Positions 49,401-51,110 of a stretch of 64,000 bases of DNA are shown piece by piece (position 1 is the first letter of the stretch; every line of letters starts with the position of its first letter). The stretch spans positions 2,418,001-2,482,000 of the forward strand of contig JAZGTN010000089.1 in the NCBI GenBank assembly GCA_037783415.1, given 5' to 3'. The notes beneath the pieces were generated by a model that was not told the DNA's origin, made no database searches, and was given only the letters and a program-made list of their open reading frames with translations. Made by a program: the position numbers and the translations under genes. The stretch is from Leptasterias polaris (lineage: Eukaryota > Echinodermata > Asteroidea > Forcipulatida > Asteriidae).

Positions 49401-50661
49401 TACAAAACTGTAACTGCTGGGCCAAATGTGTTAAGTATCCCCCTTAACATATCCCACCGGCCCCACCCAAATTTCTACATTTATGGGAATCAAGGATGCT
49501 GAAAAAAGGTGCTGTAATAAATAGACTGATCTACAATAATGTGGGAATGCTGCACAGGTTTACATGATTGTACACGTTGGTACACCATGGGTAATGGGGC
49601 AGTCATACCTTAAGATTTCTAAGGTGTCTTACATCCTGCAATGTGTGGAAAGGAATAATGACACATTAATTAGAACATTAATTATAAGGTAACTAAAAAT
49701 TTAAAAAATCCTTTAAGACGTGATTACCTGTTCAAAATCTTTGTCTCTGAAACATTGTGTCTAACACCCTTTCAGGGTTCATCTCCCCTTAAATTTAGAA
49801 CCAGTTTTCATATTAAATCAGCCACAAATAAATAACTTTGAGCAAATTAAATTTTAAAGGTTGTTTTGAATCAGCAAAGGAATTTATTTGGGTATACAAG
49901 GAGGCAAAATCAAACCCATCGGGGAGCAGAAATAGTTTAAAAAGTGAAAATGTAAAAGTACATTAAAAGAGATTAAAGACTTAATGTGCAAACATTGATC
50001 GTTACACTTTCATTTCATAGAACAGTGCTCAAGGCGTTGAAGTGAAATCGTTTACAAGTTGCACACAAAAAGAACGGTAGAATGCACAGTACTCTGCAAC
50101 CAGAATAAATCCAAGCTTATGACAAACTTTGAAAACGGTCAAACATAATGAGTATAAACTGTTCCTAAATTTTAGTGGTCTGCTCTTTTGTGGTAAAGAA
50201 AAAAGTTATGATAATTTACAAAAAATTACCAAATCAAGGAATACATGAATTAAACGAGGTCTACTGAAATTTTGTTTAAAAATGGCAAGTCGCTAGAGAC
50301 TTTTATTTAAAAGTATTGTTTTGATGACATCCAGTAACTTGCTGTTGGTAACGATCTCATCAAATTAAACAATGAAATTAATAAAATTTGAGATTATGAA
50401 TTACTGTTTTTTGTCACCAACCTGTAGATTTACTGGGTCTCTGAAGCTTTCGTCCGAAGCTGTCTGCAACTTCTCCAGAATCCATGTCTCCAATTCGTCG
50501 GCGTCACGCTTGAAGAACTGGAAGCGTCTTGCTGCTTCCAGCTTCTCCCGCCTCTCCAGAGCAAGTCTCTTGAACTCCTCATAGTGGTGGATGACCTGGA
50601 AACGACGTTCCTGGATGTCGTCCGCAGTCTCCAAGATTTTAATCTCTCCCCTCTCCATCAT
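1284..50661 (-). CDS. SPTAN1: alpha-spectrin (non-erythroid alphaII type), 49 coding exons, 3' end off-window
   Basis: Encodes the alpha subunit of spectrin, the long antiparallel alpha/beta rod that cross-links actin under the plasma membrane. Joining the exons listed separately gives 6,962 nt of uninterrupted frame (2,320 codons plus 2 nt); family members run about 2,400-2,470 residues. Domains in order: a lone helix at residues about 8-45 that completes a repeat with beta-spectrin in the tetramer; tandem triple-helical repeats; an SH3 domain at about 971-1027 (ALYDY at 975-979, double W at 1005-1006, P1018, Y1021) inserted among the central repeats; then the EF region, with first loop D2275-E2286 carrying acidic ligands at positions 1, 3, 9 and 12. 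The first ATG was chosen because the family N-terminus ([12 protein letters not shown]) follows directly; the second ATG, one codon on, is equally possible. All junctions are GT-AG. The second EF-hand, stop codon and 3' UTR are missing to the left. Three further in-frame cassette microexons are proposed. Confidence 0.97.
2010..2063 (-). CDS. SPTAN1: alpha-spectrin coding exon 48 (residues 2254-2271)
   Basis: [17 protein letters not shown], the linker and first helix of the calmodulin-like EF domain. 54 nt; ends two bases into lysine with AA|GTAAGT. Confidence 0.95.
2325..3297. repeat. minisatellite, six copies of a unit of about 159-169 bp
   Basis: The unit begins near GCAATCGTGGACCCTCC, seen at 2344, 2513, 2672, 2831, 2994 and 3153 (spacing 169, 159, 159, 163, 159). 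Each unit contains TGTGATAGCAACCGTGGACC twice and a CA-rich spacer of variable length. Copies differ by only a few bases. It lies in the intron between coding exons 47 and 48. Confidence 0.95.
3725..3826 (-). CDS. SPTAN1: alpha-spectrin coding exon 47 (residues 2220-2253)
   Basis: [33 protein letters not shown], essentially invariant across animals. 102 nt, phase 2 at both ends. The following intron carries the tandem minisatellite. Confidence 0.97.
3872..4063. mobile_element. MITE family A
   Basis: Imperfect palindrome with ends reading CCAATTTCATAGAGCTGCTT and TAAGCAGCTCTATGCAATTG. Belongs to the most numerous element in the window, recognised by repeated GCTTAAGCA motifs. Confidence 0.8.
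4150..4345. mobile_element. MITE family L
   Basis: Ends AGAGCTGCCAACATTTGCAT and GAGAGTTGGCATCTCTG; interior has repeated CAGGGAGATTTT. Related copies at 32928-33122 and 55481-55720. Confidence 0.7.
4569..4663 (-). CDS. SPTAN1: alpha-spectrin coding exon 46 (residues 2189-2219)
   Basis: [31 protein letters not shown], ending two bases into arginine. 95 nt, acceptor CACCAACAG, donor CG|GTAAGA. Confidence 0.94.
4801..4855 (-). CDS. SPTAN1: alpha-spectrin coding exon 45 (residues 2170-2188)
   Basis: [18 protein letters not shown], a 55-nt exon bounded by 4.3 kb and 137-bp introns. The MVEESG motif is conserved. The stretch before it is a few residues shorter than in vertebrate alphaII (from memory of the family). 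Donor AAA|GTAAGT. Confidence 0.92.
5528..5675. mobile_element. MITE family B
   Basis: Begins GGGCTGATTTCACAAAGAGC and ends CTTTGAGAAATCGAGCCC, with internal ATCTTAAG motifs. A second copy is at 12324-12471. Confidence 0.75.
6051..6176. mobile_element. MITE family C
   Basis: Terminal inverted repeats around GAGACACTAGGTGGCA and TGCCACCTAGTGTTCC. Partial copies lie at about 17220-17290 and 21645-21715. Confidence 0.75.
6960..7200 (-). mobile_element. tRNA-derived SINE family 3
   Basis: On the minus strand an A-box-like GTCGTAGTGG precedes a B-box-like GGTTCAAAT about 45 bp later. A diverged second copy with the same AAGGAATGAAGTTTCAG and AAAACCCA blocks is at 50860-51110. Confidence 0.65.
8058..8235. 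mobile_element. MITE family A copy
   Basis: Starts GGGTCCAATTTTATGGAG and ends TTAAGCAGCTCTATTG, with the family's internal TGTACATGTCC and TTATTCTTGTAAGC blocks. Confidence 0.75.
9166..9342 (-). CDS. SPTAN1: alpha-spectrin coding exon 44 (residues 2111-2169)
   Basis: [30 protein letters not shown] and [15 protein letters not shown]. The [13 protein letters not shown] motif is diagnostic of alpha-spectrin/alpha-actinin-type last repeats. 177 nt, ends in a split arginine codon. Confidence 0.96.
9438..10047. mobile_element. MITE family A copy split by a SINE
   Basis: Left part (9438-9566) begins GGGCCCAATTTCATAGAGCC; right part (9992-10047) ends TAAGCAGCTCTGAAATTAGG. The interior is a SINE, so the MITE was in place first. 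Confidence 0.8.
9567..9991 (+). mobile_element. tRNA-derived SINE family 1, near full length
   Basis: Head resembles a Leu/Ser tRNA with a long variable arm: A box TGGCCGAGTGG, B box GGTTCGAATCC. The body contains AAAAGAACCCAGTGCAC. The tail AAAAGCGCTATATAAG ends in (ATT)n. Other copies are at 23043-23335, 30228-30480 and, reversed, 45152-45455. Confidence 0.88.
10050..10165. repeat. palindromic repeat with GGAGCC/GGCTCC arms
   Basis: GGCTTAGGCTTGGACTCCGG on the left pairs with GGAGCCGAAGCCCAAGC on the right, flanking a 60-bp AT-rich centre. Immediately follows the split MITE. Confidence 0.6.
10412..10527 (-). CDS. SPTAN1: alpha-spectrin coding exon 43 (residues 2073-2110)
   Basis: [38 protein letters not shown], ending in a split proline codon (CC|G). 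116 nt, donor GTAAGT. Confidence 0.95.
10670..10859 (-). CDS. SPTAN1: alpha-spectrin coding exon 42 (residues 2009-2072)
   Basis: [41 protein letters not shown]. 190 nt, ends phase 0. Acceptor ATTTTCTTAAG. Confidence 0.96.
11376..11512 (-). CDS. SPTAN1: alpha-spectrin coding exon 41 (residues 1964-2008)
   Basis: [45 protein letters not shown], ending two bases into arginine. 137 nt. Confidence 0.94.
11921..12157 (-). CDS. SPTAN1: alpha-spectrin coding exon 40 (residues 1885-1963)
   Basis: [29 protein letters not shown] and [17 protein letters not shown] are near-invariant in the family. 237 nt, phase 0 at both ends. Confidence 0.96.
12324..12471. mobile_element. MITE family B copy
   Basis: GGCTCTGTTTCACAATGAGC to TTTGTGAAATCGGCCCC, with the same TCTTAATTGCTAAG and CATCTTAAGATGAATCTT blocks as 5528-5675. 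Confidence 0.75.
12612..12757 (-). mobile_element. tRNA-derived SINE family 2
   Basis: Minus strand reads TAGCTCAGTTGGTAGAGC (A box) then GGTTCAAATCC (B box), then a body ending CAGTTTCCCTTGTGGTTTAT. Too diverged outside the boxes to be a working tRNA gene. Other copies: 26715-26960, 27008-27042 and a relic at 37640-37775. Confidence 0.8.
12770..12980. repeat. dispersed repeat fragment
   Basis: GCAAAGCGCCACTACACC followed by a block with GATTTGGGGAACAAAATGAG. A similar block at about 880-1020 has AAGTTGGGGGGCAACAAATG. Family not identified. Confidence 0.45.
13080..13178 (-). CDS. SPTAN1: alpha-spectrin coding exon 39 (residues 1852-1884)
   Basis: [33 protein letters not shown]. 99 nt, phase 0 at both ends. 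Confidence 0.93.
13792..13924 (-). CDS. SPTAN1: alpha-spectrin coding exon 38 (residues 1807-1851)
   Basis: [44 protein letters not shown]. 133 nt, ends phase 0 with CAG|GTATGG. Confidence 0.95.
14196..14316. mobile_element. MITE family A, short subfamily
   Basis: Begins TTCAATTTCAAGGCTGTGC and ends GCAGAGCCATAAATTGGGCC, with GCAGAATTCTGC-like centre. The longer relative is 21977-22203. Confidence 0.65.
14337..14519. mobile_element. MITE family A, degenerate copy
   Basis: Contains the family's TTTTGGCTGGTATCCTGC and ends AAGAAATTGGGCC. Followed seven bases later by another copy. Confidence 0.5.
14526..14706. mobile_element. MITE family A copy
   Basis: CATTTTCATAGAGCTGCTTA start, TGTGACATGGTATTTCGGCT centre, TTGTGCTAAAGCAG end. 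Sits 64 bp downstream of coding exon 37 on the donor side. Confidence 0.75.
14770..14891 (-). CDS. SPTAN1: alpha-spectrin coding exon 37 (residues 1767-1806)
   Basis: [40 protein letters not shown], ending two bases into arginine (CG|T). 122 nt; donor CG|GTAAAG. The length from exon 36 through the QQRL motif equals that of the vertebrate protein, so no extra exon is needed. Confidence 0.93.
15463..15813. mobile_element. MITE family E, complete copy
   Basis: Inverted termini GTATTATACAGGATTGGTAG and ACCAATCCTGTATAATACC enclose about 310 bp. Other copies: 24830-25087 (right end missing), 28922-29297 and 54302-54660. Confidence 0.85.
17774..18152. mobile_element. MITE family F
   Basis: Ends TTAAAGGCAAAGTATACCTT and AAAGGTATGCCTTCCCTTTA are inverted complements with few mismatches. 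Interior has TTTCTCAGATTG motifs. A second copy with an internal duplication is at 52084-52530. Confidence 0.82.
18607..18648 (-). CDS. candidate 42-nt cassette microexon, duplicate of the start of coding exon 37
   Basis: Encodes [14 protein letters not shown], phase 0 at both ends, between coding exons 36 and 37. Acceptor TTTTTCTCGAAG, donor GAG|GTATAA. It aligns without gaps to the first 14 residues of exon 37 ([14 protein letters not shown]): V, D, G, L, M and the final E are shared, and about 24 of 42 bases agree by my count. The canonical protein is full length without it. Inclusion would insert exactly two heptads into helix B of this repeat. Splicing is inferred, not shown. Confidence 0.6.
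19202..19322 (-). CDS. SPTAN1: alpha-spectrin coding exon 36 (residues 1726-1766)
   Basis: [40 protein letters not shown]. 121 nt, ends phase 0 with CAG|GTATGT. The following 4.3 kb intron carries the duplicated cassette exon at 18607-18648. Confidence 0.95.
19597..20309. mobile_element. candidate 713-bp TTAA-flanked DNA transposon
   Basis: TTAA at 19593-19596 and 20310-20313 flank ends TGTAGGGA and TCTCTACA (inverted complements, one mismatch in 8; the shared block including flanks is about 14 bases). No transposase ORF. The interior carries one inverted copy of the minisatellite unit arrayed at 2325-3297. The ends are short, so this needs other copies to confirm. Confidence 0.5.
19889..20063 (-). 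repeat. single inverted copy of the 2325-3297 minisatellite unit
   Basis: On the minus strand it reads GCAATCGTGGACCCTCC, then two TGTGATAGCAACCGTGGACC blocks, then GGTCCCCGGTTTGAATGTGG, flanked on both sides by CA/GT runs exactly like the array spacers. Confidence 0.92.
20701..20799 (-). CDS. SPTAN1: alpha-spectrin coding exon 35 (residues 1693-1725)
   Basis: [32 protein letters not shown], ending two bases into lysine. 99 nt, but with phase 2 at both ends. Confidence 0.94.
21069..21102. repeat. perfect 14-bp-arm hairpin
   Basis: ATTGTTGGACCTAC and GTAGGTCCAACAAT flank a six-base loop. It lies within a dispersed repeat fragment. Confidence 0.8.
21474..21583 (-). CDS. SPTAN1: alpha-spectrin coding exon 34 (residues 1657-1692)
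   Basis: [36 protein letters not shown], ending two bases into lysine (AA|GTAAGA donor). 110 nt. Confidence 0.94.
21828..21932 (-). CDS. SPTAN1: alpha-spectrin coding exon 33 (residues 1622-1656)
   Basis: [20 protein letters not shown] then [15 protein letters not shown]. 105 nt, phase 0 at both ends; acceptor TGTTTTAG. Confidence 0.93.
21977..22203. mobile_element. MITE family A, long subfamily
   Basis: GGGCCCAATTTCATGGCTCT to AGAGCCATGAAACTGGGG: near-perfect inverted ends, with interior GAATTCTGCGCTTAC repeats. Confidence 0.8.
22413..22745 (+). mobile_element. tRNA-derived SINE family 4
   Basis: A-box-like TGGCTTGTGCATAAAGCGC and B-box-like GGTTTGATTCC about 30 bp apart, then a 270-bp body ending TCAATAAAAGAAAGG. 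Lies just 3' of coding exon 32. Confidence 0.6.
22791..22975 (-). CDS. SPTAN1: alpha-spectrin coding exon 32 (residues 1560-1621)
   Basis: [20 protein letters not shown] then [23 protein letters not shown]. 185 nt. The KEANKQQ motif is nearly invariant in alpha-spectrins. Ends phase 0. Confidence 0.95.
23043..23335 (+). mobile_element. SINE family 1, diverged copy
   Basis: Keeps GGTCCGAATCCCAGTCATGA (B box region) and AAGCAAGGCACTTAACCA. The 3' tail is replaced by unrelated sequence. Confidence 0.7.
23422..23669 (-). CDS. SPTAN1: alpha-spectrin coding exon 31 (residues 1477-1559)
   Basis: [40 protein letters not shown]. 248 nt. In some vertebrate isoforms a few residues are inserted between NIQ and SKHQ; this exon reads straight through that point, so no such choice exists here. 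Confidence 0.95.
24088..24276. mobile_element. MITE family A copy
   Basis: GGGGCCTCATTTCATAAAGC to TTCTGAAATTGGGCC, more diverged in the middle than other copies. Confidence 0.65.
24402..24652 (-). CDS. SPTAN1: alpha-spectrin coding exon 30 (residues 1394-1476)
   Basis: [56 protein letters not shown]. 251 nt, ending in a split arginine codon (AG|A). Confidence 0.95.
24830..25087. mobile_element. MITE family E, right-truncated
   Basis: Left end CTACAGGATTGGTAGAGCTG and the interior match 15463-15813. The match stops where family G begins at 25088. Confidence 0.75.
25088..25264. mobile_element. MITE family G with two CRE palindromes
   Basis: Termini AATAGACCTTATGCATATGA and ATGCATAAGGTCTATT are inverted complements, and TGACGTCA occurs just inside each end. 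The interior is CpG-rich (GTGCGTCGCGCG). A diverged relative lies at about 34475-34560. Confidence 0.8.
25370..25418 (-). CDS. SPTAN1: alpha-spectrin coding exon 29, 49-nt constitutive microexon (residues 1377-1393)
   Basis: [16 protein letters not shown], matching the conserved family LDQCLELQ motif. At 49 nt it is the shortest exon needed for the canonical protein. Flanked by acceptor CCTCTCACAG and donor CAG|GTAGGT. It is not phase-neutral, so skipping would shift the frame, which marks it as constitutive. Confidence 0.92.
25614..25762 (-). CDS. SPTAN1: alpha-spectrin coding exon 28 (residues 1328-1376)
   Basis: [20 protein letters not shown] then [22 protein letters not shown]. Ends two bases into a lysine codon; donor AA|GTCAGT. 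149 nt. Confidence 0.92.
26065..26440. repeat. repeat family D, long copy
   Basis: CTAGTAGAGTCTTTC near the left edge, a pyrimidine-rich interior (TTCATCCCTTGCTTTT, CTGCCTCTCTCTC) and GAAAGACTCTGATGGGG at the right. Confidence 0.65.
26483..26647 (-). CDS. SPTAN1: alpha-spectrin coding exon 27 (residues 1273-1327)
   Basis: [20 protein letters not shown] and [18 protein letters not shown], paralogous to coding exon 7. 165 nt, phase 0 at both ends, donor CAG|GTAAGC. Confidence 0.94.
26715..26960 (-). mobile_element. SINE family 2 copy
   Basis: Plus strand shows CTGCAAGGGAAACAAACTGG, then CTCTACCACCTGAGC (reverse of the A box). A further tail fragment with CCACAAGGGAAACTGACTGG is at 27008-27042. 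Confidence 0.65.
27272..27388 (-). CDS. SPTAN1: alpha-spectrin coding exon 26 (residues 1234-1272)
   Basis: [20 protein letters not shown] then [14 protein letters not shown]. 117 nt, the same length as coding exon 6, which encodes the equivalent part of an earlier repeat; phase 0 at both ends. Confidence 0.93.
27890..28034 (-). CDS. SPTAN1: alpha-spectrin coding exon 25 (residues 1185-1233)
   Basis: [20 protein letters not shown] then [15 protein letters not shown]. 145 nt, ends phase 0, donor CAG|GTATAG. Its upstream intron holds two back-to-back palindromic elements. Confidence 0.94.
28086..28329. mobile_element. MITE family A, most intact copy
   Basis: GGGCCCAATTTCATGGAGCT at the left mirrors AGCCATGAAATTGGGCCC at the right. 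The next 30 bases of each arm (TTAAGCACAAAATTTGCTTA) are also inverted complements. Confidence 0.88.
28330..28480. mobile_element. MITE family H
   Basis: Arms AGGTGAGGTTTGCAGTAAC and GTTACTGCAAACCTCACCT are perfect, with inner arms AGTAGTGGTGG/CCACCACTACT. Begins at the base where the family A element ends. A partial relative is at about 34830-34970. Confidence 0.85.
28717..28808 (-). CDS. SPTAN1: alpha-spectrin coding exon 24 (residues 1155-1184)
   Basis: [30 protein letters not shown], ending in a split arginine codon (AG|A). 92 nt. Follows the point where vertebrates carry the calmodulin/calpain loop. Confidence 0.93.
28922..29297. mobile_element. MITE family E copy
   Basis: TTATACAGGATTGGTAGAGC to ACAATCCTGTACAATACC; same interior as 15463-15813. 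Confidence 0.82.
29330..29434 (-). CDS. SPTAN1: alpha-spectrin coding exon 23 (residues 1120-1154)
   Basis: [35 protein letters not shown]. 105 nt, phase 0, donor TAT|GTAAGT. In vertebrate alphaII-spectrin a loop of about 36 residues with the calpain site and calmodulin-binding peptide lies right here; the next exon instead begins directly with ELNERW. Confidence 0.92.
29549..29610. repeat. (AAT)n with SINE tail remnant
   Basis: About eight AAT units followed by AAAGACATTTGTAAAGCGCC, the reversed tail of SINE family 1. Confidence 0.7.
29720..29803 (-). CDS. SPTAN1: alpha-spectrin coding exon 22 (residues 1092-1119)
   Basis: [28 protein letters not shown], a clear paralogue of the exon-4 motif at the other end of the molecule. 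84 nt, phase 0 at both ends. Confidence 0.93.
30062..30176 (-). CDS. SPTAN1: alpha-spectrin coding exon 21 (residues 1053-1091)
   Basis: [20 protein letters not shown] then [15 protein letters not shown]. Completes CA|A glutamine at its start and ends phase 0. Donor AAG|GTAAAA is followed by a poly-A run. Confidence 0.93.
30228..30480 (+). mobile_element. SINE family 1 copy, tRNA head partly deleted
   Basis: GCGTGTCGTGACCAAGCACC, then CTCTGGTGTTTCTGATCA, then TGTAAAAGAACCCAGAACAC. The B box is lost. Confidence 0.75.
30796..30944 (-). CDS. SPTAN1: alpha-spectrin coding exon 20, SH3 domain second part (residues 1004-1052)
   Basis: [20 protein letters not shown] completes the SH3 domain with the ligand-binding W1005, P1018 and Y1021. 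It then runs [20 protein letters not shown] back into the spectrin repeat. Ends two bases into a glutamine codon. The 20-residue insert found at this junction in some vertebrate alphaII isoforms is not seen. Confidence 0.95.
31070..31254. mobile_element. MITE family A with 28-bp internal duplication
   Basis: The block AGCACAACAAAATTATGCTT ACCAGAATA is present twice in tandem (from about 31090). The element ends CAGCACTATGCAATTGGGCC. Confidence 0.75.
31821..31955 (-). CDS. SPTAN1: alpha-spectrin coding exon 19, SH3 domain first part (residues 959-1003)
   Basis: [21 protein letters not shown] starts the SH3 fold; ALYDY and the RT loop ([10 protein letters not shown]) are intact, then [14 protein letters not shown]. 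135 nt, phase 0 at both ends. Donor AAG|GTAACA is weak at its far positions. Confidence 0.95.
32928..33122. mobile_element. MITE family L copy
   Basis: Shares the sequence GATTTTGGTACAACAATCAGG with 55481-55720 and CATCAGAACATGGAA with 4150-4345. Confidence 0.65.
35178..35219 (-). CDS. candidate 42-nt cassette microexon upstream of the SH3 domain
   Basis: Reads as 14 codons, [14 protein letters not shown], phase 0 at both ends, between coding exons 18 and 19. The acceptor is strong (GGCTTTTCCTCACAG) and the donor near consensus (AAC|GTAAGT). Without it the protein has the canonical junction [12 protein letters not shown], so it would be an optional insert directly N-terminal to the SH3 fold, with a PPR motif. 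No homologous insert is known to me in vertebrate or fly alpha-spectrin. Splice-signal prediction only. Confidence 0.55.
35850..35942 (-). CDS. SPTAN1: alpha-spectrin coding exon 18 (residues 928-958)
   Basis: [31 protein letters not shown], the segment just before the SH3 insertion. 93 nt, phase 0 at both ends, donor CGT|GTAAGT. It is followed by a 3.9 kb intron containing a candidate 42-nt cassette exon. Confidence 0.94.
36540..36757 (-). CDS. SPTAN1: alpha-spectrin coding exon 17 (residues 855-927)
   Basis: [20 protein letters not shown] then [17 protein letters not shown]. The codon split G|AA restores glutamate. 218 nt, ends phase 0. The acceptor tract is CTCAATCAG. Confidence 0.95.
37300..37549 (-). 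CDS. SPTAN1: alpha-spectrin coding exon 16 (residues 772-854)
   Basis: [33 protein letters not shown] is close to identical across animals. 250 nt; ends after G of the next glutamate codon (phase 1), donor AAG|GTGAGG. Confidence 0.95.
37640..37775 (-). mobile_element. SINE family 2 relic
   Basis: Plus strand GACCAGAGCGGGATTTGAAT matches the reversed B-box side, then TGCCAGTCAAAAGCCATACA as in the copy at 26715-26960. The A box is lost. Confidence 0.5.
38338..38491. mobile_element. MITE family J, CpG-containing palindrome
   Basis: CTATCCATTAAGCCACGCCC pairs with GGGCTTAATGGATCGAT; inner arms TTGACCAATCACAACCGCGA pair with TCGCGGCTGTGATTGGTCAA. Confidence 0.82.
38604..38789 (-). CDS. SPTAN1: alpha-spectrin coding exon 15 (residues 710-771)
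   Basis: Encodes [20 protein letters not shown] and [22 protein letters not shown]. 186 nt, phase 0 at both ends; acceptor TTTTCTTGTAG. Confidence 0.93.
38998..39110 (-). CDS. SPTAN1: alpha-spectrin coding exon 14 (residues 672-709)
   Basis: [20 protein letters not shown] then [17 protein letters not shown]. Frame joins exon 13 through A|CT (threonine). 113 nt, ends phase 0. This stretch is less conserved than its neighbours but keeps the W/L heptad pattern and the DD-GK turn. Confidence 0.9.
39353..39515. repeat. repeat family D, partial copy
   Basis: Pyrimidine-rich block (CTTTCTGCCTCTCTCTCTC), then AAAAGACTCTACTAGGGTCA. Confidence 0.6.
39609..39813 (-). CDS. SPTAN1: alpha-spectrin coding exon 13 (residues 604-671)
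   Basis: [20 protein letters not shown] opens the exon, the standard motif following a repeat's first helix. Ends one base into a codon (phase 1) with donor A|GTAAGT. 205 nt. Confidence 0.94.
40271..40330. repeat. three perfect tandem copies of a 20-bp unit
   Basis: The unit is TTTTCCACAG AGTTTAAGAT, repeated three times without change, implying a recent expansion. Confidence 0.9.
40420..40575 (-). CDS. SPTAN1: alpha-spectrin coding exon 12 (residues 552-603)
   Basis: Encodes [21 protein letters not shown] and ends [12 protein letters not shown] at phase 0. Acceptor CTGCGTAG, donor AGG|GTATGT. 156 nt. Confidence 0.94.
41198..41275 (-). CDS. SPTAN1: alpha-spectrin coding exon 11 (residues 526-551)
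   Basis: [27 protein letters not shown] short exon (78 nt), phase 0 at both ends, donor GAG|GTGAGA. Confidence 0.93.
41459..41830. repeat. repeat family D, longest copy
   Basis: Left arm CTAGCAGAGTCTTTCTC, right arm GAGAAAGACTCTGCTTGGGT. The interior is pyrimidine-rich with a C run at about 41544-41557. Downstream of the right arm the sequence matches 1103-1198 closely. Confidence 0.72.
41861..41971 (-). CDS. SPTAN1: alpha-spectrin coding exon 10 (residues 489-525)
   Basis: [20 protein letters not shown] then [17 protein letters not shown]. 111 nt, phase 0 at both ends. The donor side abuts a dispersed repeat (41459-41830) lying 31 nt into the following intron. Confidence 0.94.
42845..42982 (-). 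CDS. SPTAN1: alpha-spectrin coding exon 9 (residues 443-488)
   Basis: Contains [20 protein letters not shown] and WMAKQE, almost invariant in the family. 138 nt, phase 0 at both ends. Donor GAG|GTGAAA is weaker than most in this gene. Confidence 0.94.
43256..43357 (-). CDS. SPTAN1: alpha-spectrin coding exon 8 (residues 409-442)
   Basis: [20 protein letters not shown] then [14 protein letters not shown], helix B to helix C of a repeat. 102 nt, phase 0 at both ends, donor AAG|GTGAGA. Confidence 0.93.
44194..44367 (-). CDS. SPTAN1: alpha-spectrin coding exon 7 (residues 351-408)
   Basis: [20 protein letters not shown] and [20 protein letters not shown] match the conserved repeat core. Phase 0 at both ends (174 nt). 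Acceptor TCTCACAG, donor AAG|GTAGGT. Confidence 0.94.
44529..44720. mobile_element. MITE family A copy
   Basis: GGTCCAATTTCATAGAGCTG to CACCTTTATGAAATTTGGCC. Confidence 0.78.
44832..44948 (-). CDS. SPTAN1: alpha-spectrin coding exon 6 (residues 312-350)
   Basis: Encodes [20 protein letters not shown] and the tail NNWQNLRTK. Carries a CLC pair that replaces the ALC usual in the family. 117 nt, phase 0 at both ends. Confidence 0.92.
45152..45455 (-). mobile_element. SINE family 1, reverse orientation
   Basis: Plus strand carries GGGTTCTTATTAAGCACTTT at the tail side and GTGCGCTTAACTGCTCAGCC ACAACACGCC at the head side. The region between has the reversed CAAAGTGCTGTGGCGCA block. Confidence 0.72.
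45530..45674 (-). CDS. SPTAN1: alpha-spectrin coding exon 5 (residues 263-311)
   Basis: [20 protein letters not shown] then [15 protein letters not shown], the highly conserved helix A/B junction motif of spectrin repeats. Completes the split arginine codon at its start and ends at phase 0 with AAG|GTAAGC. Confidence 0.94.
45982..46262 (-). CDS. SPTAN1: alpha-spectrin coding exon 4 (residues 170-262)
   Basis: The largest of the coding exons (281 nt). Contains the family signature [15 protein letters not shown] and ends in [10 protein letters not shown] with the final arginine codon split (AG|G). Acceptor TTTTTCTTACAG is strong; donor CAG|GTAAGA. Confidence 0.94.
46649..46789 (-). CDS. SPTAN1: alpha-spectrin coding exon 3 (residues 123-169)
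   Basis: [20 protein letters not shown] followed by [10 protein letters not shown]: helix C of repeat 1 and the linker into the next repeat. Phase 0 at both ends, 141 nt. Donor AAG|GTCAGT. Confidence 0.93.
47547..47672 (-). CDS. SPTAN1: alpha-spectrin coding exon 2 (residues 81-122)
   Basis: Encodes [20 protein letters not shown] onward, the helix B part of the first full repeat, ending HFASDVIE. Phase 0 at both ends (126 nt). Acceptor TTGTTTAG, donor GAG|GTGAGT. Confidence 0.93.
47673..50421. other. 2.7 kb intron between coding exons 1 and 2
   Basis: Largely unique AT-rich sequence without recognisable MITE copies, unusual for this gene. Contains the candidate 27-nt cassette exon. Confidence 0.6.
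49609..49635 (-). CDS. candidate 27-nt cassette microexon in alpha-spectrin repeat 1
   Basis: Reads GAT GTA AGA CAC CTT AGA AAT CTT AAG (DVRHLRNLK), phase 0 at both ends, between coding exons 1 and 2. The acceptor has a pyrimidine-rich tract ending CATTGCAG, and the donor is AAG|GTATGA. Skipping it gives the canonical family sequence [12 protein letters not shown]. Inclusion would add nine residues, about half of them basic or polar, next to the tetramerisation end. Prediction from splice signals and frame only; no transcript evidence. Confidence 0.5.
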
Positions 50662-50700
50662 GTCGGCGGCTGTTGTGTGGGTTTTTCAGTCTCGGCTTAC
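50422..50700 (-). CDS. SPTAN1: alpha-spectrin coding exon 1 (residues 1-80) with 39 nt of 5' UTR
   Basis: Holds the start codon (50661-50659) and the N-terminal tetramerisation helix, with [14 protein letters not shown] leading into repeat 1. The coding part ends at phase 0 (DPVNLQ) with donor CAG|GTTGGT. The 5' end is set by an acceptor TTGTAG|GTAAGC just beyond 50700, so at least one upstream non-coding exon is expected. Confidence 0.93.
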
Positions 50701-50859
50701 CTACAATTAATAGTATAAAAATTTGATGAGAATTTAAAAAACTGCTTATTATTTGAACTTTTGCTGATAAATATCATGTTTGTGTTTAAAAACTTCAGAC
50801 AGATATAACCCAAAATTTAGATTGGTTTTATTTTATTATTTATTCAGGTTGTGAATTGG

Positions 50860-51110
50860 ACTCTCAGAACAGCAAGCGTAACCACTGTACTAGCTAAGAG
50901 CCCCATGGAGAGAAGACAAGGAAGGAAGTTTCAGTATTATCAGATGTGGAAGAACCCCAGAGAATTATGTAGTCCAAAGAAAACCCACACAGTCAGGTAG
51001 TGACTGAAAACCCAATAGTCCCCACAGTGCCCTCATCAGAATTCAAACTGGGGTCCTAGAAGCAGAAGGCATGGGAAGAGACCACTACCCAAACAGATTG
51101 ACCTAAAATG
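50860..51110 (-). mobile_element. SINE family 3 copy
   Basis: Shares AGAGAAGACAAGGAAGGAAG, GAAAACCCACACAGTCAGGT and the reversed B-box region AATTCAAACTGGGGTCC with 6960-7200. Confidence 0.65.
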
